This document shows positions 32,776 through 42,304 of a stretch of 53,251 bases of DNA, piece by piece. Source of the DNA: Streptomyces sp. ISL-12 (GTDB lineage Bacteria; Actinomycetota; Actinomycetes; Streptomycetales; Streptomycetaceae). The notes under the pieces were generated by a model, which made no database searches, was not told the DNA's origin, and saw only the letters and a program-made list of their open reading frames with translations. Where the stretch lies: the NCBI RefSeq assembly GCF_018614415.1, contig NZ_JAGGOO010000102.1, positions 1 through 53,251 on the forward strand, in the 5' to 3' direction. A program made the position numbers and the translations under genes. The first letter of the stretch is position 1. Every line of letters begins with the position of its first letter.

Positions 32776-33698
32776 GCAGGCCCTTCCGTGAACGCGACGT
32801 CGAGCGTGACGGTCGTGCCCTTGGCCACGGTCAGGTCGCCGTCGCCGTACTTGTCGTTCTGGTTGATCTCGACGGCCAGGTGCTGGCGGGTGCCCCGGTA
32901 GGCGGGCGGCACGGCGAGCGTGTCGGCCAGGGTCACGGAGGAGCGGCGGGTGGTAGTGCCGTCGTCGTCCACGACGGTCGGCTTCGCGGCGCGCTCCCCC
33001 AGCCGCGTGCGCAGCTCGGCGTACACGGAGCCCGCCTCGGCGCGCAGGCCGGACAGGGTGACGACGATGGCGGCCTCCGTCGCCCAGGCCGGGACGTCGA
33101 GTTCCCAGGCGGCCTCCTTGGGCCAGGCCGCCCACTGGCCGTGCTTGCCGGGCACCTTCTCCGTCGTGGTCGGGTGCACGGTGCGCAGCGTGCGCTCGGT
33201 GCGCGGGTTGGCCAGCCGCCGCAGATCCGTGATCATCTCGGTGGTGATCGCCGCGGTGTTCCGGGGGATGGTGAGGCGGGCCAGCGGGATCGCGGTCATC
33301 TCCCGCAGCGCGGTGGTGTCCTGCGCGCCGATGTTCTGGATGAGGTGGAAGTAGCCGATCTCCTGGCGGCGCGGGTCGCGGTCGCCTTCGAACTCCGGGT
33401 CCTCGATGCGCAGCACCAGCAGGTCGGTGCGGGCAACCGGCCCGGTCGGCGGCACGTCGACCACGGCGTCGCCGATGTTGGACTGGGTGTAGGCCCCTTG
33501 CCACGGCCGGGCACCGTGGATCAGAGCAGAGCCATCGCCGACCCGCACACCGGGGCCTGGAGTCTCCAGCGGGCGGACCTTCAGGTCCTCACCGCCAGCG
33601 ACACCCTGCCGGCCTCGGGCCAGGTCGCGGATCATCAGGCGCATCGCGCGGGCGGAGTGGTCGGCCCCGCGCACCATCATCGGGGGTTGCAGCGTCAC
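32772..33698 (-). CDS. Phage minor tail protein
   Basis: 308 residues. GTG 33698 has GGAGAG 7-8 bases upstream. The N-terminal ~140 residues (GPGVRVGDGSALIHGARPWQGAYT, RTDLLVLRIEDPEF) resemble baseplate/tail proteins that carry a small upper domain; the C-terminus is beta-rich (TVTLDVAFTEGPA). Coupled to the next gene by GTGA. It probably contributes to the baseplate or receptor-binding part. Confidence 0.75.
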   Translation of the reverse strand: MTLQPPMMVRGADHSARAMRLMIRDLARGRQGVAGGEDLKVRPLETPGPGVRVGDGSALIHGARPWQGAYTQSNIGDAVVDVPPTGPVARTDLLVLRIEDPEFEGDRDPRRQEIGYFHLIQNIGAQDTTALREMTAIPLARLTIPRNTAAITTEMITDLRRLANPRTERTLRTVHPTTTEKVPGKHGQWAAWPKEAAWELDVPAWATEAAIVVTLSGLRAEAGSVYAELRTRLGERAAKPTVVDDDGTTTRRSSVTLADTLAVPPAYRGTRQHLAVEINQNDKYGDGDLTVAKGTTVTLDVAFTEGPA

Positions 33699-33711
33699 GA
33701 GTGCTCTCCGT

Positions 33712-34670
33712 TCACAGGGTGGTGTACGCCGACCGCCACGCCACCTCGAGGCGCGCGGTGCCGGACGGGTCGTTCGCGCTCCACGCGATCTCGGACCGTC
33801 CGGGCGGCAGGGTGAACAGGTCGAGACGGGATGCGGGGCTGAGGTCGTTGGCCACGTTGACGGTGCCGTTGCGCAGTGCCCAGCAGGTGCCGGGCCGGGT
33901 CTCCATCTCCACCCACTCGCCGTCGCGCAGCGACAGGTCGAGTTCGAGGACACGGCGGGTGACGGTGTTCCAGATGCGTGGGCCGGTGACCGGGCCGTGC
34001 ACGCGCAGGCTCGGGTAGGTCGGCACGTCGCCGTGGTTGGTGACCCAGCCGGGGCGGTCGTCGGCCGGGTGGCGCTCCGGGTCGGCCGGGCGGCGGCAGG
34101 CGGCGGGTCGGCCCATTGCCTCATCGACGGTGCGATCCCGCTGCGGGGGCGGGCGGCCTGGTCCAGGCCAAGCGTCAACTTCGACAGCTCGTCGTCGTAC
34201 CAGCGAGGGTTGTCCAGGCCGACGAATTCGATGTCGAGGGGTATCCACCCATGCACCGCGTTGGCCGTACTGGTCGCCTCCATACGCCGAAGTCGGCCGT
34301 ACATGCGGCGCGTTGCATGCCCGGGCCACCTGCCTCGCAGGACGTGACGGCCGCCGGGATTGGTACGGGCGTCGGGGTTATCCAGGGCGCGCTCCAGCCG
34401 GGCGAGGATCTCGGCGGCCTTCACCGGGTCTCCGGGCGTCTTGATGCCCGCCTCGAAGCGCAGGGGGCGCGGGCCGTAGAAGTCCCGGCCCGGTGAGGTG
34501 CCCTCGCTGTTGGAGTTGTCGGCGTCCTGCGGGCGGGTGCCGGGTGATCCGAGCCCTTCGATGTCCCCTATCGGGACGTAGCTGCCGGTGCCGAGGACGA
34601 CACCGCCGATCTCGTACTGCCACGGGGCCAGTTCAGGGCGGCTGTGCTTGTTCGGTGCTGTGGTCATCAC
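33712..34670 (-). pseudogene. Distal tail (Dit-like) protein gene with a frameshift
   Basis: The first half (GTG 34670, in a GTGA overlap; LAPWQYEIGGVVLGTGSYVPIGDIEG, DPVKAAEILARLERALDN, GWIPLDIEFVGLDNPRWYDDELSKLTLG) is in one frame. The second half (RPGWVTNHGDVPTYPSLRVHGPVTGPRIWN, LELDLSLRDGEWVEMETRPGTCWALRNG) is in another. The switch lies near 34060-34160, where both frames turn to low-complexity sequence. Together they make one siphophage distal-tail-type protein of ~315 residues. It is unlikely to be functional unless the frame change is programmed or an assembly error. Confidence 0.78.
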
Positions 34671-37600
34671 ACTCTCCCGCCCCGCTGCGCGTTGCGCAGG
34701 GTGCGCATCATCTCGTTGCCGATCTGCTCGGGGGTGGCGGAGCTGTCGGTGACGGTGACCGGCATCGAGCCGATCAGCGGCTGCTGCTCGCGCACGACGA
34801 CGACCTGGACCCGCCCGCCGGCGCGGGCGTCCACCACACGGGTGCGGGCGCGGTCGCTGCCGGTGCGGATGTCGAAGGAGCGCACGACGCCCGCCATGGC
34901 CGCGACACTGCGGGCCTGCTTGAAGCTGCTGGCGAGCATCGGGTTGTAGTCGCGGCTGCTCCGGCCTCGTACGCCGCCGTTGGCGTACCACTCGACCTGG
35001 CCACCGAACCGGTCGACCACGGTCTCCACGATCGCCTTGCTGCGGTCGCGCTTCGAGGCGGCCAGGGGCACGTACGCCTCCCCGCCGGTCTCGGGCTCAC
35101 CCCAGATGCGCCAGCTCCCGGCCGGGGCGATCTGCGCGACGTGCCGCTCGCGGCGTCGAGGGCCGGTGATCCCGCCGTCGGCGAAGTAGTCGACGACACC
35201 GCCGTCGGCCTGCTTCGTGGCAGCGCGGGCCTGGGCGTCGGCCTGCTTCTCGATGGCGTCAGCGATAGAGGCGTTGGACTCCTGAAGCTGGTCGAAGATC
35301 GTCACGTGGCGCGTGGTGACGGTCACCTCTTTGCCCCGCAGCGCGTCGATACGGCCCTGGATTGTGTCGGCCGCTTTCTTCGGGCCCCCGGTGGGGACCG
35401 TGACCTTCACGTCCTTGGAGCCGGGGATCTTCTCGATGCGGAAGCCGAGCGACTCCAGATCCTTGCGGGCGCCCGCGGTCGGCGCGCTGACCCGGACGCT
35501 CTTCGCGCCGGGCGTCGCCCGGATCTTCGCCTGCACGGCCTCCAGGCTCTTGATCGCCGCGGCGGTCGGCGCCGACACCTTCACGTTCTTCGCGTTCGGC
35601 GTCTGCCCGAGCTTGTCGATCAGCACGTCCAGGTTCTTGCGGGCGCCCGCAGTCGGCGCCGTGATCTTGATCTGCCGCGTGCCCGGCACCGTCTTGACCG
35701 TGAAGCCGAGGCTGCGCAGCTTCTTCTGCGCGCCGTCGCTCAGCGAGTCGACCTTGATCGTCTTCTGCTTGGGCAGCCTGTGGAACTCGGCCTGCACCGC
35801 AATCAGGTTCGCCAGCGTGCTGTCCATGCCCTTGGTCTGGAGCAGCAACGACACCTTGGACGGCAGCAGGCCGAGGCTGTCGGCGACGCCCTCGGCCTGG
35901 GCTTTGGTCAGCCCGTAGCCGCGGGCGGCTCGGATCGCCTCCGCGCGGGCGCGGCTCATCTCCCCGCGGGCCTTCGCAAGCGCCGCGGGCAGCGACTCGC
36001 CGTTGCGGATGGCCAGGTCGTAGGTGGCCACCGAGGCGTCGGCCGCCGCGTCGGACAGGGCGGTGAGCTGGGTATAGAGCTGCTGCCCGTTCCTTGTCGT
36101 GGTGTTGAGGGTCTTGTCCTCGTTGACGAGCTGCTTGCCGCCGTAGCCCTGGCCGCGGTTGACGCTCTTGCTCCCCTCCTGCAAGTCGAGGACGGCGGAG
36201 TTCACCTTGGCCTTGGCTGCCTGAAGAGAGATCTGGCCGCCCGACAGCAGGTCGAGCGCCGACTTCAGCGAGCGCGTGCGCGTGTCGGCGTCGGCGGTCT
36301 CGTCTGCCAGACCGCCGACGGCCGCCTTCAACCGGTCGTATGCGGAAGTGCCGTCCCCGGCCCCCTTGGTGGCCCTGGCGAGTTCCTTCGCGTTCTTCAC
36401 CGACTCGGCCATCTCACCCTTGACGCTGCCGAGCGCGTCGGCGGCGTCCTTGTACTGCTGGCCGACCTCGGAGTAGTCCTGGACGGTCGCCTTGCCTCCG
36501 GCGACGTCCTTCCACACCTTGTGCTTGTCGGCGGTGGCCTGGAGATGCTGCTGCAGCGCGTCCAGCGAGGTGCCCTGACCCAGGTACGCGTCCGTGAGCG
36601 ACGCGAGCGGCACGCCGGCCTGCTCCATGACCTTGGTGAGCTGGCCCTGTTCGGTCTTCGTGTCCAACAGGGCCTGGGCGGCCTGCTGGCGGACGTTGCT
36701 GTCGATCTGTCCCCCGGACTCACGCAGCGCGGACGTCAGGGTGGAGACGCGCTGCTGGTGTTCGGCAGCGGCCTGCGCGGCCTTCTGCTGACGCGCCGCG
36801 AGCAACCCCAGCCCCACCGAGACGCCCGCCATGACGACACCGAACGGCCCGCCGAGCGCGTTGGTCACGCCGCCGAGCGCCGAGCGCAGTCCCGATCCAG
36901 CCGCCCGGCCAACCCCGTTGAGCGTGCCGACGAACGTCTGCCCGGCGCCGTTCGCGCTGCGGAACGCAGCAGTCATGTTCCCGAGGAATCCGACACGAGC
37001 CTGCACCGCTGCCCACGCCGCTCCGTACCGGGACAGCGCGACGCCGGACGCGGCGGCCAAGGACTGCTGCACTCGCATCTGCTGGTTGAAGGACTGCACC
37101 CCTGACCGGACGGGGCCGGTCAGGGTGTTCGCCATGTTCGTCAGGGCGGGCTGCGCGCGGCGGAACAGCAGCATCGCCAGCGCGGCCGACTGGATCGGCG
37201 CGGGTAGCGCGCCGAACGCGCTCACCAGACCGCCGACGAGATGGCCGACGGGAACGAGGACCAGGGACAGCCCGGAGACCGCGTCCATGGCCACGTTGCC
37301 GACGGTGGCGATGATGTCGAGCGTGCCGGCCGCCGCGCCGCCCTCCTCACCGAGCCCGGCGACGGCCTTGAGGAGCGGTTCCGCGCCGTCGGCGGCGTTG
37401 TCCAGGACGTCGCCCAGGGTGCTTGCGGCATTGATCAGCAGGTTCAGGCCAGTGGCCAGCGAGTGCTCACCGATCTCCGTGAGCGGCCCGATCAGCGCCT
37501 TGGCCTCATCGACGAGCCCGCTGAGCCCGTTCTTCGTCGCCTCCTTCAGGTCGGGGCCGTACAGGGTGGCGATGTCGCGGCCGTAGTCGAGGGCCGTGGT

Positions 37601-38935
37601 CAGGTACGGGGTGGCCCCGGCCATCCCGCGGGTGAGCAGACGGGTCACCCACTCCAGGCCGGGCGCCATCCCCTCGTACAGGGCGATCCCAGTCTGTTTG
37701 GCCTGGGTGCGCAGCTGCGTCATCGCACCGGCGAGACCCTCGCCGCGCGAGGCGGTGATGGACGCTGCTGCACCGGTCTGCCGTACCGCCATCGACAGGG
37801 CGTCGAAGGACTCGGTGCCCTGATGGGCGAGCGCCACCGCGCCGGACAGGGCGGGCTTGCCGAAGGCGCGGGTCACTCCCGCCGCGAAGTCCTTCTGGCT
37901 CATGGAGTGTTCGGCCTTCGACAGACCGTCGATCACCGTGCGCAGGCCCTTGAAGCGCCCCTGCGCGTCCCAGGCTTCGATGCCGAGGTCCCGCAGCGCG
38001 TTCTTCATGATCGGCGTCGGCGCCGCCAGGTTGGCGAAGATCCCGCGCAGGCTCGTGCCCGCCGTCTGGCCGAGGATTCCGCTCTTGCCGAGCATGCCGA
38101 CCGCGGCGGCGGTGTCCTGGAGGCTTACGCCGAGCGCGTTCGCGACCGGGCCCGCGTACCGCATCGAGTAGTAGATGTCGGTGCTGGAGCCGGAGGCGTT
38201 GTTCGCCGTGGCCGCGAGGGTGTCCGACGCCCGGGACGCCTGATCAGCACCGAGTCCGAACTGATCCATGATGTCGCCCAAGTACTTGGCCGACGTGGCG
38301 GCGTTGACGTCGGCCGCCGCCGCGAGCTGGAGCGAGGCGCGTACGGCGTCGATCGACTGATCCGCACGGAAACCGGCCTTGCTCAGCTCGACCATGCCCT
38401 CGGCGGCATCCGCCGACGTAGAGGTGGGCAGCGTCAGGTCGTTGCCGAGTTCCTGAGCGACGACGGCGGCGCGCTTCATCTGCGCCGCCGTCGCGCCGGT
38501 CACCGCCCGGAACAGGTTCATCTGCCCCTGGTAGCGGTTGCCCTCCTCGATCATCTCGCCGGTGCCGAGGACGAGGGCGCCGCCGGCGAGCATGTTCGTG
38601 GCGGACAGGCCCCGGCGACCGGCCCCGGCGGTCGCCCGCTGGAGCCGGGACATCGACCGGGCTCCGTCGTCCCCGGCCGCGCGCAGCGCCGCGCGGGCCG
38701 CCCCGGCGCGGGCGGTGATCCGGCTCAGCTCTCCGACGGCCGCGCGAGAGGAACGATTCAGCGCGGTGAACTGCGCAGCGAGCCGCGCCCCGTTGGCGTC
38801 CAGTCGGGCCAGGGACCGGTTCGCGGCGTCGGTACGCTCCCCCAGGGTCCGCATCTGCGCGGAGGCAGCACGGGTTCCCGCGATCAGGTCGCGGACCTCG
38901 GCGCGCATCGCGACCGTGAGGGTGAACCCGGCCAC
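34667..38935 (-). CDS. Phage tape measure protein
   Basis: 1422 residues, the longest gene here. GTG 38935 has AAGGAGG 7 bases upstream. The N-terminus is a coiled coil (RDLIAGTRAASAQMRTLGERTDAANRSLARL), followed by the TP901-type region (QELGNDLTLPTSTSADAAEGMVELSKAGFRADQSIDAVRASLQLAAAADVNAATSAKYLGDIMDQFGLG). Several hydrophobic segments lie in the middle. Residues ~1140-1290 hold about four to five repeats of roughly 28 residues (APTAGARKxLxxL...GxKxVxVS). It sets tail length and helps DNA entry. Coupled to the distal-tail gene by GTGA. Confidence 0.93.
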   Translation of the reverse strand: MAGFTLTVAMRAEVRDLIAGTRAASAQMRTLGERTDAANRSLARLDANGARLAAQFTALNRSSRAAVGELSRITARAGAARAALRAAGDDGARSMSRLQRATAGAGRRGLSATNMLAGGALVLGTGEMIEEGNRYQGQMNLFRAVTGATAAQMKRAAVVAQELGNDLTLPTSTSADAAEGMVELSKAGFRADQSIDAVRASLQLAAAADVNAATSAKYLGDIMDQFGLGADQASRASDTLAATANNASGSSTDIYYSMRYAGPVANALGVSLQDTAAAVGMLGKSGILGQTAGTSLRGIFANLAAPTPIMKNALRDLGIEAWDAQGRFKGLRTVIDGLSKAEHSMSQKDFAAGVTRAFGKPALSGAVALAHQGTESFDALSMAVRQTGAAASITASRGEGLAGAMTQLRTQAKQTGIALYEGMAPGLEWVTRLLTRGMAGATPYLTTALDYGRDIATLYGPDLKEATKNGLSGLVDEAKALIGPLTEIGEHSLATGLNLLINAASTLGDVLDNAADGAEPLLKAVAGLGEEGGAAAGTLDIIATVGNVAMDAVSGLSLVLVPVGHLVGGLVSAFGALPAPIQSAALAMLLFRRAQPALTNMANTLTGPVRSGVQSFNQQMRVQQSLAAASGVALSRYGAAWAAVQARVGFLGNMTAAFRSANGAGQTFVGTLNGVGRAAGSGLRSALGGVTNALGGPFGVVMAGVSVGLGLLAARQQKAAQAAAEHQQRVSTLTSALRESGGQIDSNVRQQAAQALLDTKTEQGQLTKVMEQAGVPLASLTDAYLGQGTSLDALQQHLQATADKHKVWKDVAGGKATVQDYSEVGQQYKDAADALGSVKGEMAESVKNAKELARATKGAGDGTSAYDRLKAAVGGLADETADADTRTRSLKSALDLLSGGQISLQAAKAKVNSAVLDLQEGSKSVNRGQGYGGKQLVNEDKTLNTTTRNGQQLYTQLTALSDAAADASVATYDLAIRNGESLPAALAKARGEMSRARAEAIRAARGYGLTKAQAEGVADSLGLLPSKVSLLLQTKGMDSTLANLIAVQAEFHRLPKQKTIKVDSLSDGAQKKLRSLGFTVKTVPGTRQIKITAPTAGARKNLDVLIDKLGQTPNAKNVKVSAPTAAAIKSLEAVQAKIRATPGAKSVRVSAPTAGARKDLESLGFRIEKIPGSKDVKVTVPTGGPKKAADTIQGRIDALRGKEVTVTTRHVTIFDQLQESNASIADAIEKQADAQARAATKQADGGVVDYFADGGITGPRRRERHVAQIAPAGSWRIWGEPETGGEAYVPLAASKRDRSKAIVETVVDRFGGQVEWYANGGVRGRSSRDYNPMLASSFKQARSVAAMAGVVRSFDIRTGSDRARTRVVDARAGGRVQVVVVREQQPLIGSMPVTVTDSSATPEQIGNEMMRTLRNAQRGGRV

Positions 38936-38972
38936 CGCGGCGGCCTCCTTACTTACGTGGTGCGGGGGTGGA

Positions 38973-39868
38973 TCAGGGGCGCGGCTCGTACTGCTCGCGC
39001 GGCAGGAGCTGGATCTTCACGCCGTAGCCGGACCGGTCCTGGGGGACGTGATCGCGTTCCTGCTCGATCAGCTCGCAGCCGGGGCAGCGCAGGGTGTCGG
39101 TGACGTAGGCGTGGGGGTCGCCGCCGCGTTCGCGGTCCCACTCCTCCAGCCGGGTGTGGCACTCCGGGCACACCGACCGCTGCCACTGCGCCCAGGCCAA
39201 CGCCTTGGCCCGGTCGAGGTCGGACCAGCGGCCGTCGCCGCCGAGGAACTGCGAGTGCGGGATGCCGTACCGCTCGCACAGCTCCAGTTCGGCGCGCAGG
39301 CCGGCGTCACGGCTCAGCCTTTTCCCAGCTCGACCCGGCTCTCCTGCTGGATCTGCCAGGCGGCGTCCCACAGCGCGTTGGCGTCCGGCGCCGACCAGCC
39401 GTTCAGCAGCTCCTCGGCCTCCTCGCGGCTCATGCCGTCCACGGAGGCCGCCGCCACCAGCGCGGCGGGGAAGGTGTCGGCGTTGAAGATCGCCCCCTCC
39501 TCGGCCTGCTGCTCGGTGGGCGGGTGCTCGCTGATCAGCTCCTCCAGCACCGGGCGCGGCAGCGCGCGGAAGGTCAGGAACTCCGAGGCGGCGTCGAGCG
39601 CCGCCAGGGCCTGGTCCCGCGCCGCATCAGCATCGGCGGCCTGGCGCGCGGCCAGCTCGTCACCGGGGTTGGCCTCGGCGACGAACCGGGCACGACGGGC
39701 GGCCTGCTCAGCCTCGTCGTACCGCTGGCGCAGCTCGGCGTCATCGCAGATGCGCAGCCGGTTCTGCGGGCGGGCCCGGCGGCGGAGCCGTTCCATCTTG
39801 GCCGACCACGCCCCCTCCGCCGCCGTGGCGGAGGGGGACGGGCGCTTGGCCTGTGCGGGGCGCGACAC
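38973..39868 (-). CDS. Tail assembly chaperone G-T fusion made by -1 frameshifting
   Basis: The upstream gene (39868-39314) ends in CTG GGA AAA GGC TGA. The slippery heptamer GGGAAAA (39326-39320) allows a -1 shift, after which the frame reads RLSRDAGLRAELELCERYG and runs to 38973. The T part has CPEC and CPGC pairs (a zinc ribbon). This is the classic arrangement for chaperones encoded just upstream of the tape measure gene: the short G and long G-T forms fold the tape measure and recruit tail protein. Confidence 0.85.
39314..39868 (-). CDS. Tail assembly chaperone, G form
   Basis: 184 residues of mostly helical sequence (RRARPQNRLRICDDAELRQRYDEAEQAARRARFVAEANPGDELAARQAADADAARDQALAALDAASEFLTFRALP), ending GMSREEAEELLNGWSAPDANALWDAAWQIQQESRVELGKG. 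The zero-frame product is the short chaperone; the frameshift product is listed separately. It directly follows the major tail protein gene, as expected. Confidence 0.8.
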   Translation of the reverse strand: MSRPAQAKRPSPSATAAEGAWSAKMERLRRRARPQNRLRICDDAELRQRYDEAEQAARRARFVAEANPGDELAARQAADADAARDQALAALDAASEFLTFRALPRPVLEELISEHPPTEQQAEEGAIFNADTFPAALVAAASVDGMSREEAEELLNGWSAPDANALWDAAWQIQQESRVELGKG

Positions 39869-39870
39869 GA

Positions 39871-40506
39871 TCAGCCCTCATCGGCGTCGTGCTCGCGGAC
39901 CGTCGCCTCAGTCTTGGTCTTCGTGGTGCTGACCACGGTCACGTCGACGTGGTCACCGTCGGGGTGGCCGTGCCCGTGGTCGTCGTCGCAGTCCTCGTCC
40001 GGCAGCGGGCGGGGATGGGCCTGCGGCACCGGGCGGTCGAGCGACGGCTCGTCAGTGATCGTGAAGTCGACCTTGAACTTCGCGGCCTCGTTGCCGGTGC
40101 TGTACGTCGCGGCGCGGGTGGCGACCTGCACGGGGAACACGTCCACCGAGCGGGAGCCGGGCAGGTCTCCCTTGCGGAGCAGGATGACGTAGCCCTTCGC
40201 GCCCTTGGGGAGCTGCTGCTCGATCGCGTCGGAGAAGCGGTCCTCGTAGAAGGTCAGGCTGGAGTTCTCGGCCTTGTCGTTGCCCGGGATCGAGGAGTTG
40301 AAGGTCGAGCCCATGTCGGGGGTCTCGATAGGGTCGTTCTCCAGTGCCCAGCCCTCGATGTCCGAGACGGCGTCGGTCAGGGCGAAGGCGTTGGTGATCT
40401 CTCGGCGGCTGGGGTACTTCGGGTCGTTGAGGTCCTTGGACCACAGGATCTTGGAGATGCCGCGCCGCAGAAATCGGGTCTGGGTCTTCTTCGTGCTCGT
40501 GGACAC
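39871..40506 (-). CDS. Phage major tail protein
   Basis: 211 residues from GTG 40506 with GGGAG upstream. Residues ~10-165 (RFLRRGISKILWSKDLNDPKYPSRREIT, DMGSTFNSSIPGNDKAENSSLTFYEDR, KGYVILLRKGDLPGSRSVDVFPVQVA, AAKFKVDFTI) match phage tail tube proteins (phi13/TP901 type). The C-terminal tail is His/Asp-rich (EDCDDDHGHGHPDGDHVDV) and may bind metal. It polymerises into the tail tube. Confidence 0.88.
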   Translation of the reverse strand: MSTSTKKTQTRFLRRGISKILWSKDLNDPKYPSRREITNAFALTDAVSDIEGWALENDPIETPDMGSTFNSSIPGNDKAENSSLTFYEDRFSDAIEQQLPKGAKGYVILLRKGDLPGSRSVDVFPVQVATRAATYSTGNEAAKFKVDFTITDEPSLDRPVPQAHPRPLPDEDCDDDHGHGHPDGDHVDVTVVSTTKTKTEATVREHDADEG

Positions 40507-40637
40507 CGGTCCGCTCCCACTTCTGGGGCAGCGTCCCGTGCCGAGGCCCTGCCCCTTGAGGTTCAAAGGGGGTTCGCCTGGCCTGGGGCCTAGCGTCCGC
40601 GCGGGCCTCCGCGGTGAGGATCAGAAGAATCGATTCT

Positions 40638-41081
40638 TCATGCTGGGGTCACGGTGATCGCGACCCGCTGCACGTAGGACACGATAGCGCCTGCCGCCGA
40701 CACCGAGGGCTCTCCTCCGGCGTCGTAGGTCAACTCCCGGTCGATGACGCGCGCTTCGGGAACGTGCAGGTCGTGGGTCCAGCTTCCGTCGGTACGACCG
40801 ACGACGCCGGCGCGTACCCGATCGGCCAGCCACTCGACCTGATCGGCCCGTTCCCCGACCGAGGTGACCTGGTAGGACCAGGCGGCATCGGCGTGCCAGT
40901 CCCACAGCGGCGGGCCCGCGAACTCGGCGGGCAGCGAGTCGAGGATCGTGTACGGCACGGGCGCGGGCTCCCAGCCGAACTTCCCCTGAACACGCGGGAG
41001 TTCGCCGACGCCACACGGGCGGCCCGTGACGTGCTCCAGGAGGGCGGCGAGCGCGCGGGTCACCGGAAGACGAGCGGTCAC
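40638..41081 (-). CDS. Phage tail terminator-like protein
   Basis: 147 residues, GTG 41081 in a GTGA overlap with the upstream gene. It has the size and layout of tail terminator/completion proteins (RALAALLEHVTGRPCGVGELP, PYTILDSLP, WSYQVTSVGERADQVEWLADRVRAGVVG), which cap the tail tube. Position directly upstream of the major tail gene supports this. Confidence 0.7.
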   Translation of the reverse strand: MTARLPVTRALAALLEHVTGRPCGVGELPRVQGKFGWEPAPVPYTILDSLPAEFAGPPLWDWHADAAWSYQVTSVGERADQVEWLADRVRAGVVGRTDGSWTHDLHVPEARVIDRELTYDAGGEPSVSAAGAIVSYVQRVAITVTPA

Positions 41082-41506
41082 GGCAGCACCCCGTCCGCCA
41101 GGGCCTGGATGAACGCCGGTTCGGTCTGCCGGAACGCGGGCTCGACGTGCGGGAACGGCGGCTGCCGGTAGTGCCGCCCGAGGCTGTCCACGCCGACGAA
41201 GCCGTATTCCAGGCGTCGCGCCTGCGGGGCGTCGGAGAACACCTCGGCGGTGACCTCGCCGCCGCCGCTGCGCATCCGGACGTCCCAGGAGGCGCGGTAC
41301 TGCCCGGTGATCACGTTCGGGCCGGGCATGCCGCTCGCGTTCCGCTGGATGCGGACCCGCAGCAGCATGGCGTGGTGCCGTGTGATCGTCCGCGTACGGG
41401 CACGGGTCGCCGGACCCATCCGGGCCAGCGCGGCGGCCAGCGCGATCGGATCACGGAACGCGGTCGCGTCCGGGTGAGCGTTGGGGTGCGGGTTGGCCGG
41501 GTCCAT
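41078..41506 (-). CDS. HK97 gp10-like head-tail connector protein
   Basis: 142 residues. Short helical N-terminus, then a strand-rich core (RVRIQRNASGMPGPNVITGQYRASWDVRMRSGGGEVTAEVFSDAPQARRLEYGFVGVD) with the GQYRASW/EYG pattern of gp10-type neck/tail-completion proteins. The stop overlaps the terminator-like gene by 4 bp. Confidence 0.7.
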   Translation of the reverse strand: MDPANPHPNAHPDATAFRDPIALAAALARMGPATRARTRTITRHHAMLLRVRIQRNASGMPGPNVITGQYRASWDVRMRSGGGEVTAEVFSDAPQARRLEYGFVGVDSLGRHYRQPPFPHVEPAFRQTEPAFIQALADGVLP

Positions 41507-41937
41507 CAGTCGATCACCTGCACCCTGACGATGCGCACCACGCTGTAGGTGCCCACCGCTTCGTCGGAGACGCGGAACCGACGGCCCACCAACTGCGGGT
41601 CACGGGGACCACCGGGGCGCACGGAACCGGCCACGCGGATCACGTCGTCGCGCCGCAGCACCGGGGCATCGACCGGCAGCACGGCCTGGTAGTCGGTGGT
41701 CGGCGGCTCGACGGCGACCGACCCTCCGACGGGCTGGGTGATGGCCGGGCGGCTGATCGGCATCACCGCGCCGAGCCCGTCCCAGACCAGCTCCTCGTCC
41801 GGCGCGGGCGGCACGAGCCGACCCGTGGTCTCGTCCAGCACGTCATCCGTATGGCCTGCGCTGTCCCGCCACGCTTCCAGTTTGTCGTCCAGGATGCGGT
41901 CGAGGACCCGGCGCGCACCCTCCACGTCAAAGGCCAC
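41506..41937 (-). CDS. DUF6093-like head-tail joining protein
   Basis: 143 residues from GTG 41937. The layout (GARRVLDRILDDKLEAWRDS, VLDETTGRLVPPAPDEELVWDGLGAVMP, then a beta-rich VDAPVLRRDDVIRVAGSVRPGGPRDPQLVGRRFRV) is typical of DUF6093, usually between head and tail genes. Overlaps the upstream gene by 11 bp. Confidence 0.7.
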   Translation of the reverse strand: MAFDVEGARRVLDRILDDKLEAWRDSAGHTDDVLDETTGRLVPPAPDEELVWDGLGAVMPISRPAITQPVGGSVAVEPPTTDYQAVLPVDAPVLRRDDVIRVAGSVRPGGPRDPQLVGRRFRVSDEAVGTYSVVRIVRVQVID

Positions 41938-42304
41938 GGGCCCACTCCCCGAGCTGGGTGAGCATCGCCTTGGTCAGCGAGTACGGCTCGGTGCCGAGGT
42001 CCGGCCGTGCCAGCGCGGCGTGTTCCAGGGCCTCTGGGTCGATCGCGTCCAGGAAGACGGCTGCCACTGGGCCCGGGTCGGGCGGGTCGGCAATCGCGAC
42101 GCGGGCCATCCCCGACCACTGGCTGTCGCCGCGGTCGGCAACGTGCAGCAGAATCTCCGGCCGCTCCCCGGCGAAATGGGTGACGGTGTACGCCTTGACG
42201 GCCCTCGGGTCTATCCGTGTGCCGTCGATCTCGATGTCGGCCTTACCGCCCCGCGCGCTGATCTCAACGCGCCGGGCGGTGGCCGTGTCGTTCGCCTGAT
42301 CCAT
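41927..42304 (-). CDS. Hypothetical phage protein, first gene of the surviving structural module
   Basis: 125 residues. Beta-rich (VEISARGGKADIEIDGTRIDPRAVKAYTVTHFAGERPEILLHVADRG), with a helical C-terminus. No family recognised. In a complete phage the major capsid and connector genes would lie just upstream of this, but instead the region switches to plus-strand genes. Confidence 0.65.
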   Translation of the reverse strand: MDQANDTATARRVEISARGGKADIEIDGTRIDPRAVKAYTVTHFAGERPEILLHVADRGDSQWSGMARVAIADPPDPGPVAAVFLDAIDPEALEHAALARPDLGTEPYSLTKAMLTQLGEWARGL

